This document shows, in pieces, positions 7,773-16,449 of a stretch of DNA of 64,000 bases. The number at the start of each line of letters is the position of its first letter. Positions within the stretch are counted from its first letter, which is position 1. Source of the DNA: SZUA-35 sp965530755 (GTDB taxonomy: Bacteria > Actinomycetota > Acidimicrobiia > Acidimicrobiales > SZUA-35); contig CBESNA010000013.1 of NCBI GenBank assembly GCA_965530755.1, positions 1 to 64,000 of the forward strand, in the 5' to 3' direction. The position numbers and the translations under genes are program-made. Under the pieces are notes generated by a model. The model was not told the DNA's origin. It did not search any database and saw nothing but the letters and a program-made list of their open reading frames with translations.

Positions 7773-10462
7773 CGGTCGATCGACCGGACCACCACGAACA
7801 CACGCTGCCAAACACCGACCCGATCCGTTTCGACCTGACGCGTGTCGTCGACCGAGGCCCGGTCGGGTTCGTCGTCACGAACAAGTCCGGCGTCATCGAA
7901 TGGATCAACACGACGCTGCTGGAGTGGCTCGGCTACGAGAGTTCGCAGCTCATCGGACACCGCACGCTCCAGCAGCTGCTCTCACCGGGCGGACGCATTT
8001 ACTACGACACTCACGTCCGGCCATTGGTGCACATGCAGCATGTCGCGAACGAAATCGCGCTCGAGTTGATCTGCTCCGATCAGCGCCGGCTCCCGGTTCT
8101 GATCAATGCGTCTCTCCAGATGGACGAGGAAACCGTCGAGGAGACGATCGAGACCTTCGTCTTCGATGCGACTCGACGCCGGGAATATGAAACCGAGCTT
8201 CTGCGCGAGCGGCAGCTGGCCGAACGTTCCGAAGCCCGGCTGCAGGTCATGTACGACATCGTGTCCGGATTGGCCGATGCAGAAACGGTCGACGACATCG
8301 TCAGTCTCGTCACGGACCGAGCCAGCCGTTCGATGCATTCGGCGAAGTGCGCCATCTGGCTTCTCGAACCCGGCGATCACGCAGCTGCTCGCCTCGGCCC
8401 GATCCCGGAGAAGGAAACGCAACACCCTGTCGAACTCGAGTTCCCGGAAGGAGGTCCAGCGCTCGATCAGCTCGCATCCGGACAGGTCGTGATCGTGTCC
8501 GATCGTCATGCCTCCGAGACCACATACCCCTTGATCTGCCATTGGATGGCAAACAGCGGGCTGTGTTCGGCCGCCATCGCCCCCCTGTTCGTCGACGGTC
8601 GATTACACGGAGCAGTCAGCTATGGCTACGAGAAGGCCCACACCTTCGACGATCACGAGCTTCGAGCGGCACTCGCTCTGGCTTCGCAAACCGAACAAGG
8701 CCTGGGACGGGCGCGGATTCTGGAGGCCGAGCGCCGTAACAAACGGCACCTCGAGAGCCTGCTCGAGTTCACCACTGTGCTGTCAGCGGCTCTCACGCTC
8801 ACCGAGGTCGTCGATGCCATAATCGACCGCGGACAAGAGTTGCTCGGCGCCGTCGGAACTCGAGTCGCCCTGCTCGATGATTCAGGCACCTTCGTGCGGT
8901 TCGTCCGAAGCGGAGGGTCCGGCGGCCAACTCGCATTCGATCTGGCGCTCGACAGCCATTCGATCGGCTGCGAAGCCATCAGAACGAACCGGCCGGTGGT
9001 CGTCGAATCGCGCGAGGAGTTGGCCGAGTCGTTCCCGGAGAGCCCAATGCTCGACCATCCGAGTTTCGGACGTGTCCTGTCGATTCCGTTGCGACGCGGC
9101 GATGAGGTGCTCGGAGCGTGGATTCTCGCCGACAGCGAGACCGATTCGTCCGAAGCCCTCGACGTCACGATGTTCGAGCTGTTCGCAGAGCAAGCAGGTC
9201 AGGCGACACAACGGGCGGCGATGCATGAGGCCGACGCACTCGCCCACACCCAGGCCCACATCCGCAACCTCGTCTCGGCGGCACTGAACGGCGCCGCCAC
9301 CTCGTCGGATGTCGGGCGGGCCATCACCGTCCAAGGCAGGGCAGCCTTCGATGCAGTCGCGCTCGCCGTCTTCCTGGTCGATCCAGACCATCCCACTTCG
9401 CTGCGTCTCGAGACCCAAAGCGGCATCGACGAAGTCGTCGCCGCTGGTGCACACACGATGCCCATCGATCAAGGCCTTGCGGTCCTCTTGGGCGGGCCAA
9501 CCTCGCCGATCTTCGTGGCCGGCACATCTGAGTTCGACGAGCTGATCGACACTGCCGTCGGCGCTGCTCGACGGGGAGCCGCCGCCCTGCTTCCGCTCGG
9601 TGTCACCGGACATCCGCTCGGGCTCATCGTGATGAGTTTCGATCGGCCGGATGCACTCTCGTCGAGCACACGGGTTGCCCTTTCCGGCATGGCGGCCGAG
9701 GCCAACGTCGCACTCGTGCGGGCCAGACGGTACGACGTCGACCATGGCGTCGCCACGACCCTTCAACGCAGTCTGCTGCCGAGCGTGGGCCCAGTCGGCG
9801 ACCACTGGGCGGTCACGACCTCGCATGAACCTTGGAGCGAACTGCTCGAGGTCGGTGGAGACCTGTTCGACGTCACCCCTTTCGAGGACGGTCGCCTCGT
9901 ACTCATCGTCGGTGATGTTGTCGGCCACGGCCTCGAAGCCGCAGCCGCGATGGGCTTGCTGCGAAGCGCGGCCAAGATGCTCGCCTTGGTCACGGGCAGC
10001 CCCGCGGAGGTGGTCCAAGGACTCCACAAGTTCGCGAAGGTCACGCCCGGGGTCCTGTACGCATCGGTCTGTTGCGTCGAGGTGCAGCCTGACGGCACGG
10101 GCCGCTACGCCAGCGCCGGACATCCGTTCCCTGTGCTGCGTCACCGAGGCGGGCGGACCGAAGTGCTCGACGGCGGACGCTCACCACTGCTCGGGGTGGG
10201 TGCTGCGACGCCACCGAATGCCGTCTTCGACATGGACGTTGGTTCATCGGTCCTGGTGTACACCGACGGCCTGATCGAGCGAAGGGACGAGCGGCTGGAC
10301 GCGGGAATCGATCGGCTGCGTCGCTACCTCAGCAGCTTGGGAGATGCGTCTGGTGCGGTGAGCGCCGACGACATCGTCCGAGCCATGTTCGACAACCAGC
10401 GACCAGAAGACGACGTCGTGGCAGTCTGCGTCACGAGGATCGCGCCCGATCTCCCCGGTTGA
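7769..10462 (+). CDS. rsbP: RsbP-like PAS-GAF3-PP2C serine phosphatase
   Basis: With the GTG at 7769 the product has 897 residues. The longer open frame upstream only overlaps rsbQ. The order is PAS (about 25-135: GFVVTNKSGVIEWINTTLLEWLGY), a short coiled linker, three GAF-like domains (about 165-320, 330-480 and 490-650), and a SpoIIE/PP2C phosphatase (about 665-895). The phosphatase keeps its metal-binding acids: D698 in GGDLFD, D716 in VGDVVGHG, D833 in YTDGLIE and D881/D882 in PEDDVV. RsbP-type enzymes dephosphorylate an anti-anti-sigma factor and thereby release a stress sigma factor. Bacillus RsbP has only PAS plus phosphatase, so the three added GAF domains are a notable expansion. No anti-sigma partner lies in the window. 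Confidence 0.88.
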   Translation: MTVDRPDHHEHTLPNTDPIRFDLTRVVDRGPVGFVVTNKSGVIEWINTTLLEWLGYESSQLIGHRTLQQLLSPGGRIYYDTHVRPLVHMQHVANEIALELICSDQRRLPVLINASLQMDEETVEETIETFVFDATRRREYETELLRERQLAERSEARLQVMYDIVSGLADAETVDDIVSLVTDRASRSMHSAKCAIWLLEPGDHAAARLGPIPEKETQHPVELEFPEGGPALDQLASGQVVIVSDRHASETTYPLICHWMANSGLCSAAIAPLFVDGRLHGAVSYGYEKAHTFDDHELRAALALASQTEQGLGRARILEAERRNKRHLESLLEFTTVLSAALTLTEVVDAIIDRGQELLGAVGTRVALLDDSGTFVRFVRSGGSGGQLAFDLALDSHSIGCEAIRTNRPVVVESREELAESFPESPMLDHPSFGRVLSIPLRRGDEVLGAWILADSETDSSEALDVTMFELFAEQAGQATQRAAMHEADALAHTQAHIRNLVSAALNGAATSSDVGRAITVQGRAAFDAVALAVFLVDPDHPTSLRLETQSGIDEVVAAGAHTMPIDQGLAVLLGGPTSPIFVAGTSEFDELIDTAVGAARRGAAALLPLGVTGHPLGLIVMSFDRPDALSSSTRVALSGMAAEANVALVRARRYDVDHGVATTLQRSLLPSVGPVGDHWAVTTSHEPWSELLEVGGDLFDVTPFEDGRLVLIVGDVVGHGLEAAAAMGLLRSAAKMLALVTGSPAEVVQGLHKFAKVTPGVLYASVCCVEVQPDGTGRYASAGHPFPVLRHRGGRTEVLDGGRSPLLGVGAATPPNAVFDMDVGSSVLVYTDGLIERRDERLDAGIDRLRRYLSSLGDASGAVSADDIVRAMFDNQRPEDDVVAVCVTRIAPDLPG

Positions 10463-11672
10463 CCCCTGTCGTTCGGTCGGGACCTCCGGCGGACCGAGCA
10501 GTTCGGGCCGCGATGCGCTGCCCGACTGGGTCCGCAGCCCGTGCGAGGAGTGGGCCGCACACGGCAAGAATGAGGACGTACGCGGCGGACAGCGGGCCGA
10601 GGTCGGCCTCGATGCCTTCCGCGACGGCGATGCCGGCAATCACGATCGAGAACTCGCCGCGAGCGATCAGCGTCGCTCCCGCTCGAATCCGTCCCGGAGT
10701 GCTGATGCCGGCCTCCTTCGCACTCCACCATCCAGTCGCCATCTTGGTGACCGCTGTGACCACAGCAAGGGCCAACGCGAGTCCCAAGGCGGGAGGCAGT
10801 TGGGCGGGGTCGATCTGGAGGCCGAAGAAGGCAAAGAACATTGCCGCAAAGAGGTCTTTCAGAGGTAGCAGAACGGTCCGGGCCGCGTGTTCGGCCGGGC
10901 CGTTGAGCGCGATGCCGACAAGGAAGGCGCCGACGGCGGCAGATGCCTGAAGGTGCTCGGCGATTCCGGCAACGAGGAGCGCAATGCCGAGCAAGCTGAG
11001 AAGGAGGTTCTCATCAGAGCGATGGAATACGACGGCACTGATCCGATCGCCGAATCTGATGGCGAGGAAGAGAGCCGTCACGACAGCGGCGATGGCGATG
11101 GAGATCTCGATGCCGATCTCGAGCGCATTGCCTCCGATCAGGAGGCCGGCCATGAGCGGCAGGTAGAGCGCCATGACGAGGTCTTCAGTCACGAGGATCG
11201 CCAAGACGATCGGCGTTTCCCGGTTACCCGTGTTCCCGAGGTCGGAGAGCACATTGGCGATGATGCCGGAGGACGAAATGTAGGTGATGCCTCCGAGAAG
11301 CAGCGCGGCCCGGTAGTCCCAGCCGAGGACGAGACCGAGGATCAGGCCGGGGCTGAAGTTGAGCACGAGATCAACAGCGCCTGCCGGGGCGTGGTGGCGA
11401 AGAGCGGATGTGAGCTCGCCGCCGGTGTACTCGAGGCCGAGCAGGAGGAGCAGGAGTATGACGCCGATCTGGGCGCCACTCTCGATGAACTCTCTCGCCG
11501 TGACGAGCTCGACGATCCCACCTTCCCCGACCGCGAGACCGGCGACCAGATAGAGAGGAATCGAGGGAATCCCGACGCGAGCCGCAAGCCTGCCGAGCAG
11601 AGCGAGCGCGACGAGAATCGCCCCGAGCTCGACGAGCAGCGTTGCCGCCCCCGGAGATGCGGCGAGGATCAT
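10431..11672 (-). CDS. khtU: CPA2-family cation/proton antiporter, KhtU-like
   Basis: The 413-residue, very hydrophobic protein has about twelve membrane segments and the Na+/H+ exchanger pattern (GLEYTGGEL, GGITYISSSGIIANVL, LVTEDLVMALYLP with the conserved Glu-Asp, and LIARGEFSIVIAGIA). Family members exchange K+ or Na+ for H+. The start overlaps the stop of the upstream TrkA-C gene by 4 bp (11669-11672). This is the arrangement of Bacillus khtTU, where KhtT gates the antiporter KhtU. The 3' end overlaps that of the convergent rsbP gene by 32 bp. Specificity for K+ is inferred from the partner, not from residues. Confidence 0.85.
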   Translation of the reverse strand: MILAASPGAATLLVELGAILVALALLGRLAARVGIPSIPLYLVAGLAVGEGGIVELVTAREFIESGAQIGVILLLLLLGLEYTGGELTSALRHHAPAGAVDLVLNFSPGLILGLVLGWDYRAALLLGGITYISSSGIIANVLSDLGNTGNRETPIVLAILVTEDLVMALYLPLMAGLLIGGNALEIGIEISIAIAAVVTALFLAIRFGDRISAVVFHRSDENLLLSLLGIALLVAGIAEHLQASAAVGAFLVGIALNGPAEHAARTVLLPLKDLFAAMFFAFFGLQIDPAQLPPALGLALALAVVTAVTKMATGWWSAKEAGISTPGRIRAGATLIARGEFSIVIAGIAVAEGIEADLGPLSAAYVLILAVCGPLLARAADPVGQRIAARTARSAGGPDRTTGVNRGDRARSS

Positions 11673-12160
11673 GGTGTTGGTCTGGTCAGTAGTTCTGCTG
11701 CTGCATCGATGCCGTCGACGGTTCCGACCACGACCGCGGTGTCGTCGACGAGAAGCAATTGTTCCGGGCCGGGCGCCGGGAGCGGGACTTCGCCACGGAC
11801 GAGCGCGACGATGGAGACCCCGGTACGAGTTCGAAGTTCCGTGTCGCCGATCGTCTTGCCGACGAAGCGGCTGTGAGGCGAAATGGGCAGCCAGTCGATG
11901 GCCAGACCATCGATCTCCTGGCGCAGGTCATCGAGCCGCTGCGTGACGGTCGTGCCACCGAGCAGATCGGCGAGCGCTCTCGCCTCGTCGGCGTTCATCG
12001 TTGCCGACCGGCTGACCCGGTCCGGATCATTCGGGTCGTAGATGACAACTTCCCGCCGGTCGCCGTGATGAGAGATGACTCCCACTCGATCACCGCTCTG
12101 GCATTGGAAGTCATGGAGCGTTCCAAGGCCAGGAAGCTTCGTCTCATTGATGTGGGTCAT
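11669..12160 (-). CDS. khtT: KhtT-like regulatory subunit with RCK_C (TrkA-C) domain
   Basis: The 163-residue soluble protein has an N-terminal domain like KhtT (METHIN... region with LPGLGTLHDFQCQSGDRVGVISHHG, about 1-70) and a C-terminal RCK_C/TrkA-C domain (about 85-160: WLPISPHSRFVGKTIGDTEL, TGVSIVALVRG and LLVDDTAVVVGT). In Bacillus, KhtT holds the antiporter KhtU closed and responds to pH and c-di-AMP. The order regulator-antiporter and the 4-bp overlap match that operon. Upstream, 91 bp away on the same strand, lie universal stress protein genes, so the antiporter may be part of a wider stress operon. Confidence 0.82.
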   Translation of the reverse strand: MTHINETKLPGLGTLHDFQCQSGDRVGVISHHGDRREVVIYDPNDPDRVSRSATMNADEARALADLLGGTTVTQRLDDLRQEIDGLAIDWLPISPHSRFVGKTIGDTELRTRTGVSIVALVRGEVPLPAPGPEQLLLVDDTAVVVGTVDGIDAAAELLTRPTP

Positions 12161-12251
12161 GCCGTCAGGCTGCCACGAAATCGATCACACAGCCCACCAG
12201 TCTTGGTTCGGCCGGCCGAGTTGTGTGCTCCGCGCCAACACGGTCGATCGT

Positions 12252-13139
12252 TCAGTTTGCCGCTCGATCCCAGCGCGATGTTTCCGGCACGATCACGACT
12301 GGGACGATTGCCCGGTGGAGGACCTTGTAGGACACCGACCCGAGAAGGGCAGCCCCGATGCCGCCTCGACCTCGCGCTCCGACGACGAGCAAGTCCGCAG
12401 CCGAGGCTCGAGCGCCGAGGACGACTGCCGGTTTTCCGTGGCCGAACACTCGTTGCACTCGGGAATCACTCCGTTCCGTGGCTTCGACGGCGTCAATCGA
12501 TTGGTCGAAGGACTCTCGGGCTCGCGACGAGAACTCCTCGAGGTGCTCGGCATCAGCCTCGGCTGGGAAGGGTGAGGGTTCCCAGACTCCGATGGCCTCG
12601 ACCGTCGTCGTGGGTGCGGCGAAGCCCAGCGCCCATCTCAGTGCTGCTGTTGCGTTGGGCGACCCATCGACGCCAACAACGATGCGTCCGAGCTCGTTGG
12701 TGATCGACGACTCCCTCGGGACCACGACCACGGGTACGGTCGAGTGCGCCGCGCACTGGTGACTCGTCGACCCGAGGAGCAATCGTCGGAATCCCCCGAG
12801 CCCTCTGGTTCCCACGATCAGGAGGTCAGCGTCGTCCGCCAGCTCGAGGAGCCTCCCAGCGGGGCTCCCGTACTCGGTGACGAACTCGGCGCCGGGGTGA
12901 CCTGATTGGATGACGTCGCGCGTTCTCGCGAGGATCGCTTCAGCGTTTCCTTTGATTTGATCCAGCGGTGCATGGGAAGGATCGCCGATGAGCGCCTGCC
13001 AGACATTCACGACCCGGACCGTGGCACGGCGCCGGCTTCCGTGTGCGACTGCCCACTGAAGAGCCAGCTCGGCGATCTCGGAGCCATCGACGCCGACAAT
13101 CCATCGGTGTCGGCCGCTGACCACCGGCTCGTTGGTCAC
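12252..13139 (-). CDS. Universal stress protein, tandem UspA domains
   Basis: The 295-residue protein has two UspA domains, about 10-150 and 152-290. Both begin with the characteristic beta strand and Asp (WIVGVDGSEIAELALQWAV and IVVGVDGSPNATAALRWAL). Both end in the ATP-binding G-2x-G-9x-G(S/T) signature (VGTRGLGGFRRLLLGSTS and VGARGRGGIGAALLGSVS). Tandem ATP-binding USPs are typical of actinobacterial dormancy and hypoxia regulons. The GTG start overlaps the stop of the upstream USP gene (GTGA). It is followed after 91 bp by khtTU. Confidence 0.92.
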   Translation of the reverse strand: MTNEPVVSGRHRWIVGVDGSEIAELALQWAVAHGSRRRATVRVVNVWQALIGDPSHAPLDQIKGNAEAILARTRDVIQSGHPGAEFVTEYGSPAGRLLELADDADLLIVGTRGLGGFRRLLLGSTSHQCAAHSTVPVVVVPRESSITNELGRIVVGVDGSPNATAALRWALGFAAPTTTVEAIGVWEPSPFPAEADAEHLEEFSSRARESFDQSIDAVEATERSDSRVQRVFGHGKPAVVLGARASAADLLVVGARGRGGIGAALLGSVSYKVLHRAIVPVVIVPETSRWDRAAN

Positions 13140-14053
13140 GGCGTCACGACCGCGTCGATGGGGCTCGTGAAGCCAGGAGGTTTGACAGCGATCAGCGAGC
13201 AGCCAACGGCGTCGATGATGCGTTCTGCGGTGTTCCCGATGATCATGCCTGCCGCCCCGGTTCTGCCTGCAGTGCCGATGACCACGAGGTTGATCCGCTT
13301 CCTCGCCGCGAGCTCGGGAACGGTGTCCTCGGCGGCTCCTTTCAGCAGATGCAGTTCGACGGACTTCGGGTCGTTCAGAACTGCGGTGACGAGGTCGGTG
13401 AGTGCTTCATCGCTTCTCAGTCGCTCGGCGGCGACCAAGGCATCGACCTCGGCGGCCGGAGTGTGGAGAAACGCCGAGTTGCGCATCGTTCCTTCTCCGA
13501 ACAGCTCCCAGGCGTGCACGACGTGGAGTTCACCGCCGTTCAGCTGGATCATCGACGACGCCAACTCGAGAATTGTCTTGTTGAGCTCGAATTCCGACGG
13601 GTCAGGGTTCACGCATGCGAGCACCCGCTGGGTTCGGGCCCGTGTAGGCCGGATGACCCACACCGGGCACGGGCACTTGCGCAGCAACCGACGGATCGTC
13701 GTCTGATCGTGCCGGTCCTCATCGCTCGTCACAACGACGAGATCGTGGCTGTTGGCAAGCACTCGCTCTACGATCTTCGTTGTCGCGTCGCCGACCTCGA
13801 CTTCGAGAGCGTCAGGATCTCGCTTGGCGAGCCGAAGAAGGACACGCTCCAACCGAGCTCGTTCCGCGGCCACGACGTCGTCGACGACTCCCGTGCGCTG
13901 GAACAGCCGTTGCAGGCGCGTCGGCTCGGGAACTGCACCGATGAACGTCAAGCGGGCCCCATTGCCTTCGACGAGTTCGGTGACGCGCCGCACGGCTGCA
14001 GCGTTGTTGCGATCTGCCAACGGGCTGAAGAGGATGTTCTTGAAGCGATGCAC
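13136..14053 (-). CDS. Universal stress protein, divergent tandem UspA
   Basis: The 305-residue protein carries two UspA-like folds but is more divergent than its neighbours. The N-terminal domain starts FKNILFSPLADRNNAAAVRR and ends without a clear glycine signature. The second half ends IGTAGRTGAAGMIIGNTAERI, the G-2x-G-9x-GN form of the ATP-binding motif. The N-terminal domain may therefore not bind ATP, as in several two-domain USPs (inference). It uses a GTG start (14051-14053) and is coupled by a 4-bp overlap to the following USP gene. The closest resemblance is to the UspE/longer-linker class. Confidence 0.88.
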   Translation of the reverse strand: MHRFKNILFSPLADRNNAAAVRRVTELVEGNGARLTFIGAVPEPTRLQRLFQRTGVVDDVVAAERARLERVLLRLAKRDPDALEVEVGDATTKIVERVLANSHDLVVVTSDEDRHDQTTIRRLLRKCPCPVWVIRPTRARTQRVLACVNPDPSEFELNKTILELASSMIQLNGGELHVVHAWELFGEGTMRNSAFLHTPAAEVDALVAAERLRSDEALTDLVTAVLNDPKSVELHLLKGAAEDTVPELAARKRINLVVIGTAGRTGAAGMIIGNTAERIIDAVGCSLIAVKPPGFTSPIDAVVTP

Positions 14054-14124
14054 GGAGGTCTACTTTCGGCTGGTCTGCCCACCCATCAGCTGGCTCCAGT
14101 CACCAAGCTGATGACTGAGTACGG

Positions 14125-14973
14125 CTAGTCGGCGGCAGTGGGAATCACGGCGAGCGGGCATGGGGTCTTGTCGAGGAGGTCAGTCGAGACCGACCCGAGA
14201 AGGGCTGCGGCGATCTTCGATCTTCCTCTGGCGCCAACGACGAGGAGATCGGCGTGACGGGCTGTGCTCAACAACGCGTCCACGGGCTCCATGTCGCCGG
14301 CCCAGTGCTGCTCAATTGTCACCGAGCCGAGGCCGTCATCATACTCGTCGATCGCAGCACGAAATTGTTCTTCGTCGTCGGGCGCGTGAAGTCGACTTCG
14401 AATCGAGTGTTCAGCTGCCCCGACGACGGTCACTTCGGCGTCCGGCGACGAGAACCCGATTGCCCACCCCAGCGCTGCCTTCGCATTCGCCGACCCGTCC
14501 ATTCCGACCACGATCCGTCTGATCCCATGCATGACACGGGACTCGAAGGGAACGACGACGAGTGGGCACTGGGCATGGGAGGCGCAATAGCGGCTCACCG
14601 ATCCCACCTTCACCCTCTGCAGGCCGGCGAGCCCGCGACTGCCGACCACGACGAGGTCAGCGTCGGAGGACTGGTGTACCAGAACAGAGCCGGGCTCGCC
14701 GGCTACGACGGAGAACGCATCGATGACCTCGGCATCTCGATACTCCCGCTTCAGGCGCGCGATGTCGGCCTCGGCATTTCTGCGTTCCGCCTCGTAGAGG
14801 GCTGGGAAACTCTGGGGGGTAGGGCTGTTGGCGTTGAAATCCCAGGTACGGGTGACCTCGATGGTCGCCGACCGGTGTGCGGCATGGACCACGGCCCAGT
14901 CCAGAGCCAACTGTGATGGGCCGGAGCCGTCGACGCCGACGATCCATCGCGATCTCGGACGAAGGTCGGTCAC
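14125..14973 (-). CDS. Universal stress protein, tandem UspA domains
   Basis: The 282-residue protein has two canonical UspA domains: WIVGVDGSGPSQLALDWAV with VGSRGLAGLQRVKVGSVS, and IVVGMDGSANAKAALGWAI with VGARGRSKIAAALLGSVS. Both keep the ATP-binding glycines. It has a GTG start. It is the first large gene of the minus-strand stress block and lies 70 bp upstream of the next USP. The 250 bp above it separate it from the plus-strand lapA-usp-ATPase operon and should carry the promoters of both. Confidence 0.92.
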   Translation of the reverse strand: MTDLRPRSRWIVGVDGSGPSQLALDWAVVHAAHRSATIEVTRTWDFNANSPTPQSFPALYEAERRNAEADIARLKREYRDAEVIDAFSVVAGEPGSVLVHQSSDADLVVVGSRGLAGLQRVKVGSVSRYCASHAQCPLVVVPFESRVMHGIRRIVVGMDGSANAKAALGWAIGFSSPDAEVTVVGAAEHSIRSRLHAPDDEEQFRAAIDEYDDGLGSVTIEQHWAGDMEPVDALLSTARHADLLVVGARGRSKIAAALLGSVSTDLLDKTPCPLAVIPTAAD

Positions 14974-15036
14974 CTGAAACTCTTCTGGGCTCGAACAGCT
15001 GCGGGCATGCCACGAAGATAGGAAAGCGAGCGAGCA

Positions 15037-15168
15037 TCACACAGAGAACAAGGTCCTGGACGGCTCGAGCAGCGCCGTCCGCAGTGCAGCGACGAGGAGC
15101 CGGCCCAGCCGCTTCGCCAGGACCTTCTCCTCTTCCTCAGCGACCGTATTCGGTCGATCATCGGCCAT
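15037..15168 (-). CDS. Possible 43-residue small protein
   Basis: An ATG-initiated frame of 43 codons gives MADDRPNTVAEEEEKVLAKR followed by a Leu/Ala-rich helix ending LLEPSRTLFSV. The acidic head and amphipathic basic helix look more like a small protein than chance translation. It lies upstream of, and on the same strand as, the first USP gene, inside the divergent region. I recognise no family and see no strong ribosome site. It could equally be promoter DNA. Confidence 0.3.
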   Translation of the reverse strand: MADDRPNTVAEEEEKVLAKRLGRLLVAALRTALLEPSRTLFSV

Positions 15169-15223
15169 GAATATCCAAGTTGATCGACACCATCGGGCGT
15201 CACGAGAGGAAGCGAAAACTCTG

Positions 15224-15613
15224 ATGAAACTCACCCGTCGACCAGGTGCTGACTCTGCAGCACCGAACGACTCGAGCGCGGTGCCAGGCAAGGTTCTAGG
15301 TGCCGGTTTCTCGGCCTCTCTCGTCGTCGGTGTCATCTTGACCATCGCGGTCATCGTGCTCGCGGTGCAGAACACCGAAGACGTACACCTCGAGTTCCTC
15401 GCCTGGGATGCCAACGCTCCTCTTGTCGCGATCCTGCTCGCTGCCGTGCTCATCGGTGTTGTCTTCGACGAGATCGTCGGGCTGCTCTGGCGGCATCGCC
15501 GCCGGGACCAGATCACCATGAAGGAGGAACTTGCCCAGCACCGAGCCGTGTTGCGCGAGGACAGCACACCGGCCGAGATCGACAAATCCGCGGCGAAGAA
15601 GTCAACGACATGA
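15224..15613 (+). CDS. LapA/DUF1049-like small membrane protein
   Basis: Taking the ATG at 15224 (preceded by AGAGGAAG), the protein has 129 residues. Two membrane helices (ASLVVGVILTIAVIVLAVQN and PLVAILLAAVLIGVVFDEIV) flank the short loop TEDVHLEFLAWD. This is the LapA/YciS (DUF1049) layout, with the conserved VQN...V.F..W pattern. A basic cytoplasmic tail follows. In enterobacteria LapA works in envelope assembly and LPS control. In actinobacteria the role is unknown. The stop overlaps the next USP gene by 4 bp (ATGA), so it is the first gene of a lapA-usp-ATPase operon. An in-frame ATG at 15167 is possible but has no ribosome site. Confidence 0.75.
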   Translation: MKLTRRPGADSAAPNDSSAVPGKVLGAGFSASLVVGVILTIAVIVLAVQNTEDVHLEFLAWDANAPLVAILLAAVLIGVVFDEIVGLLWRHRRRDQITMKEELAQHRAVLREDSTPAEIDKSAAKKSTT

Positions 15614-16449
15614 GACGTCTCGTCGTTGGTGCTGACGGGTCCGCGGGAGCAGCCAATGCGATGCGCTGGGCCGCAGACATCGCGGCCCGTCATGGTGCCG
15701 AGATCGTGGTCATGACCGGCTTCAAACCAACCGAAGCGGAACTCCCTCCTGAGCGGGTCGAGGTCCTGCTCGAGGAACGACGAGGCCTCATCGAGTCGTG
15801 GAGCGAGGCTGCCCGGTTGGGCGACGTACCGGTCACGGCCGTCGTGGAAGAGGGCGACCCTCGCCTGGGGATTCTCAGCGTTGCCCGGCGGGAGGCAGCT
15901 GACCTCGTCGTCGTCGGCCGCATCGGAGGGTCTGCGGGACCTGGCCTACTCCACGTCGGGAGCATGGCCGAGTGGTTGGCTCATCACACCGACCGTCCGA
16001 TCGCCGTTGTCGGCGGCGCAGTGAATCTCGAGACCCGCAGCCTTCTTGTCGGCGTCGACGGTTCGCCGGGCTCCCGAGCTGCGCTGCGGTGGGCAAGCGG
16101 ACTCTCTGCGGTGTCAGACGTTCGGATCGTCGTGGCTGCCGTGGAGCAGCCGTACCGCGAGTGGACACCGTCGGACAGCCCGAAGAACTGGCGGCGCGAG
16201 CTGGAGCATCGGATCCGGACCAAGTTCGCAGCTGATCTGACCTCAGCCGGAATCGAGTTCCAGGCGCTTGCCTTGCGAGGCTCCAACGCCGCTGATGCGC
16301 TCCTTCAGGCTGCCAAGGACGAACGCACCGATGTCGTTGTGGTCGGTGCTCGTGGCCTCGGCGGCTTTTCCGATCTCCGAATCGGTGGTGTTGCGCTCAA
16401 GACGCTGCACCGAGCCGACCGACCGGTTGTGATCGTTCCCGATCGGTGA
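15610..16449 (+). CDS. Universal stress protein, tandem UspA domains
   Basis: The 279-residue protein starts directly with the UspA strand (RRLVVGADGSAGAANAMRWA), and its second domain begins LLVGVDGSPGSRAALRWASG. The C-terminal signature VGARGLGGFSDLRIGGVALK is the ATP-binding form. In the first domain the glycine pattern (VGRIGGSAGPGLLHVGSMAE) is less standard. It sits between lapA and the P-type ATPase with 4-bp overlaps on both sides (ATGA and GTGA), so the three are probably one translation-coupled operon. A USP coupled to a cation pump suggests ATP-sensing control of transport, by inference. Confidence 0.9.
   Translation: MRRLVVGADGSAGAANAMRWAADIAARHGAEIVVMTGFKPTEAELPPERVEVLLEERRGLIESWSEAARLGDVPVTAVVEEGDPRLGILSVARREAADLVVVGRIGGSAGPGLLHVGSMAEWLAHHTDRPIAVVGGAVNLETRSLLVGVDGSPGSRAALRWASGLSAVSDVRIVVAAVEQPYREWTPSDSPKNWRRELEHRIRTKFAADLTSAGIEFQALALRGSNAADALLQAAKDERTDVVVVGARGLGGFSDLRIGGVALKTLHRADRPVVIVPDR

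Noticed and set aside
14974..15223. DosR-type box between the divergent stress operons
   Set aside because: I could find no match to the 20-bp palindromic DosR consensus.
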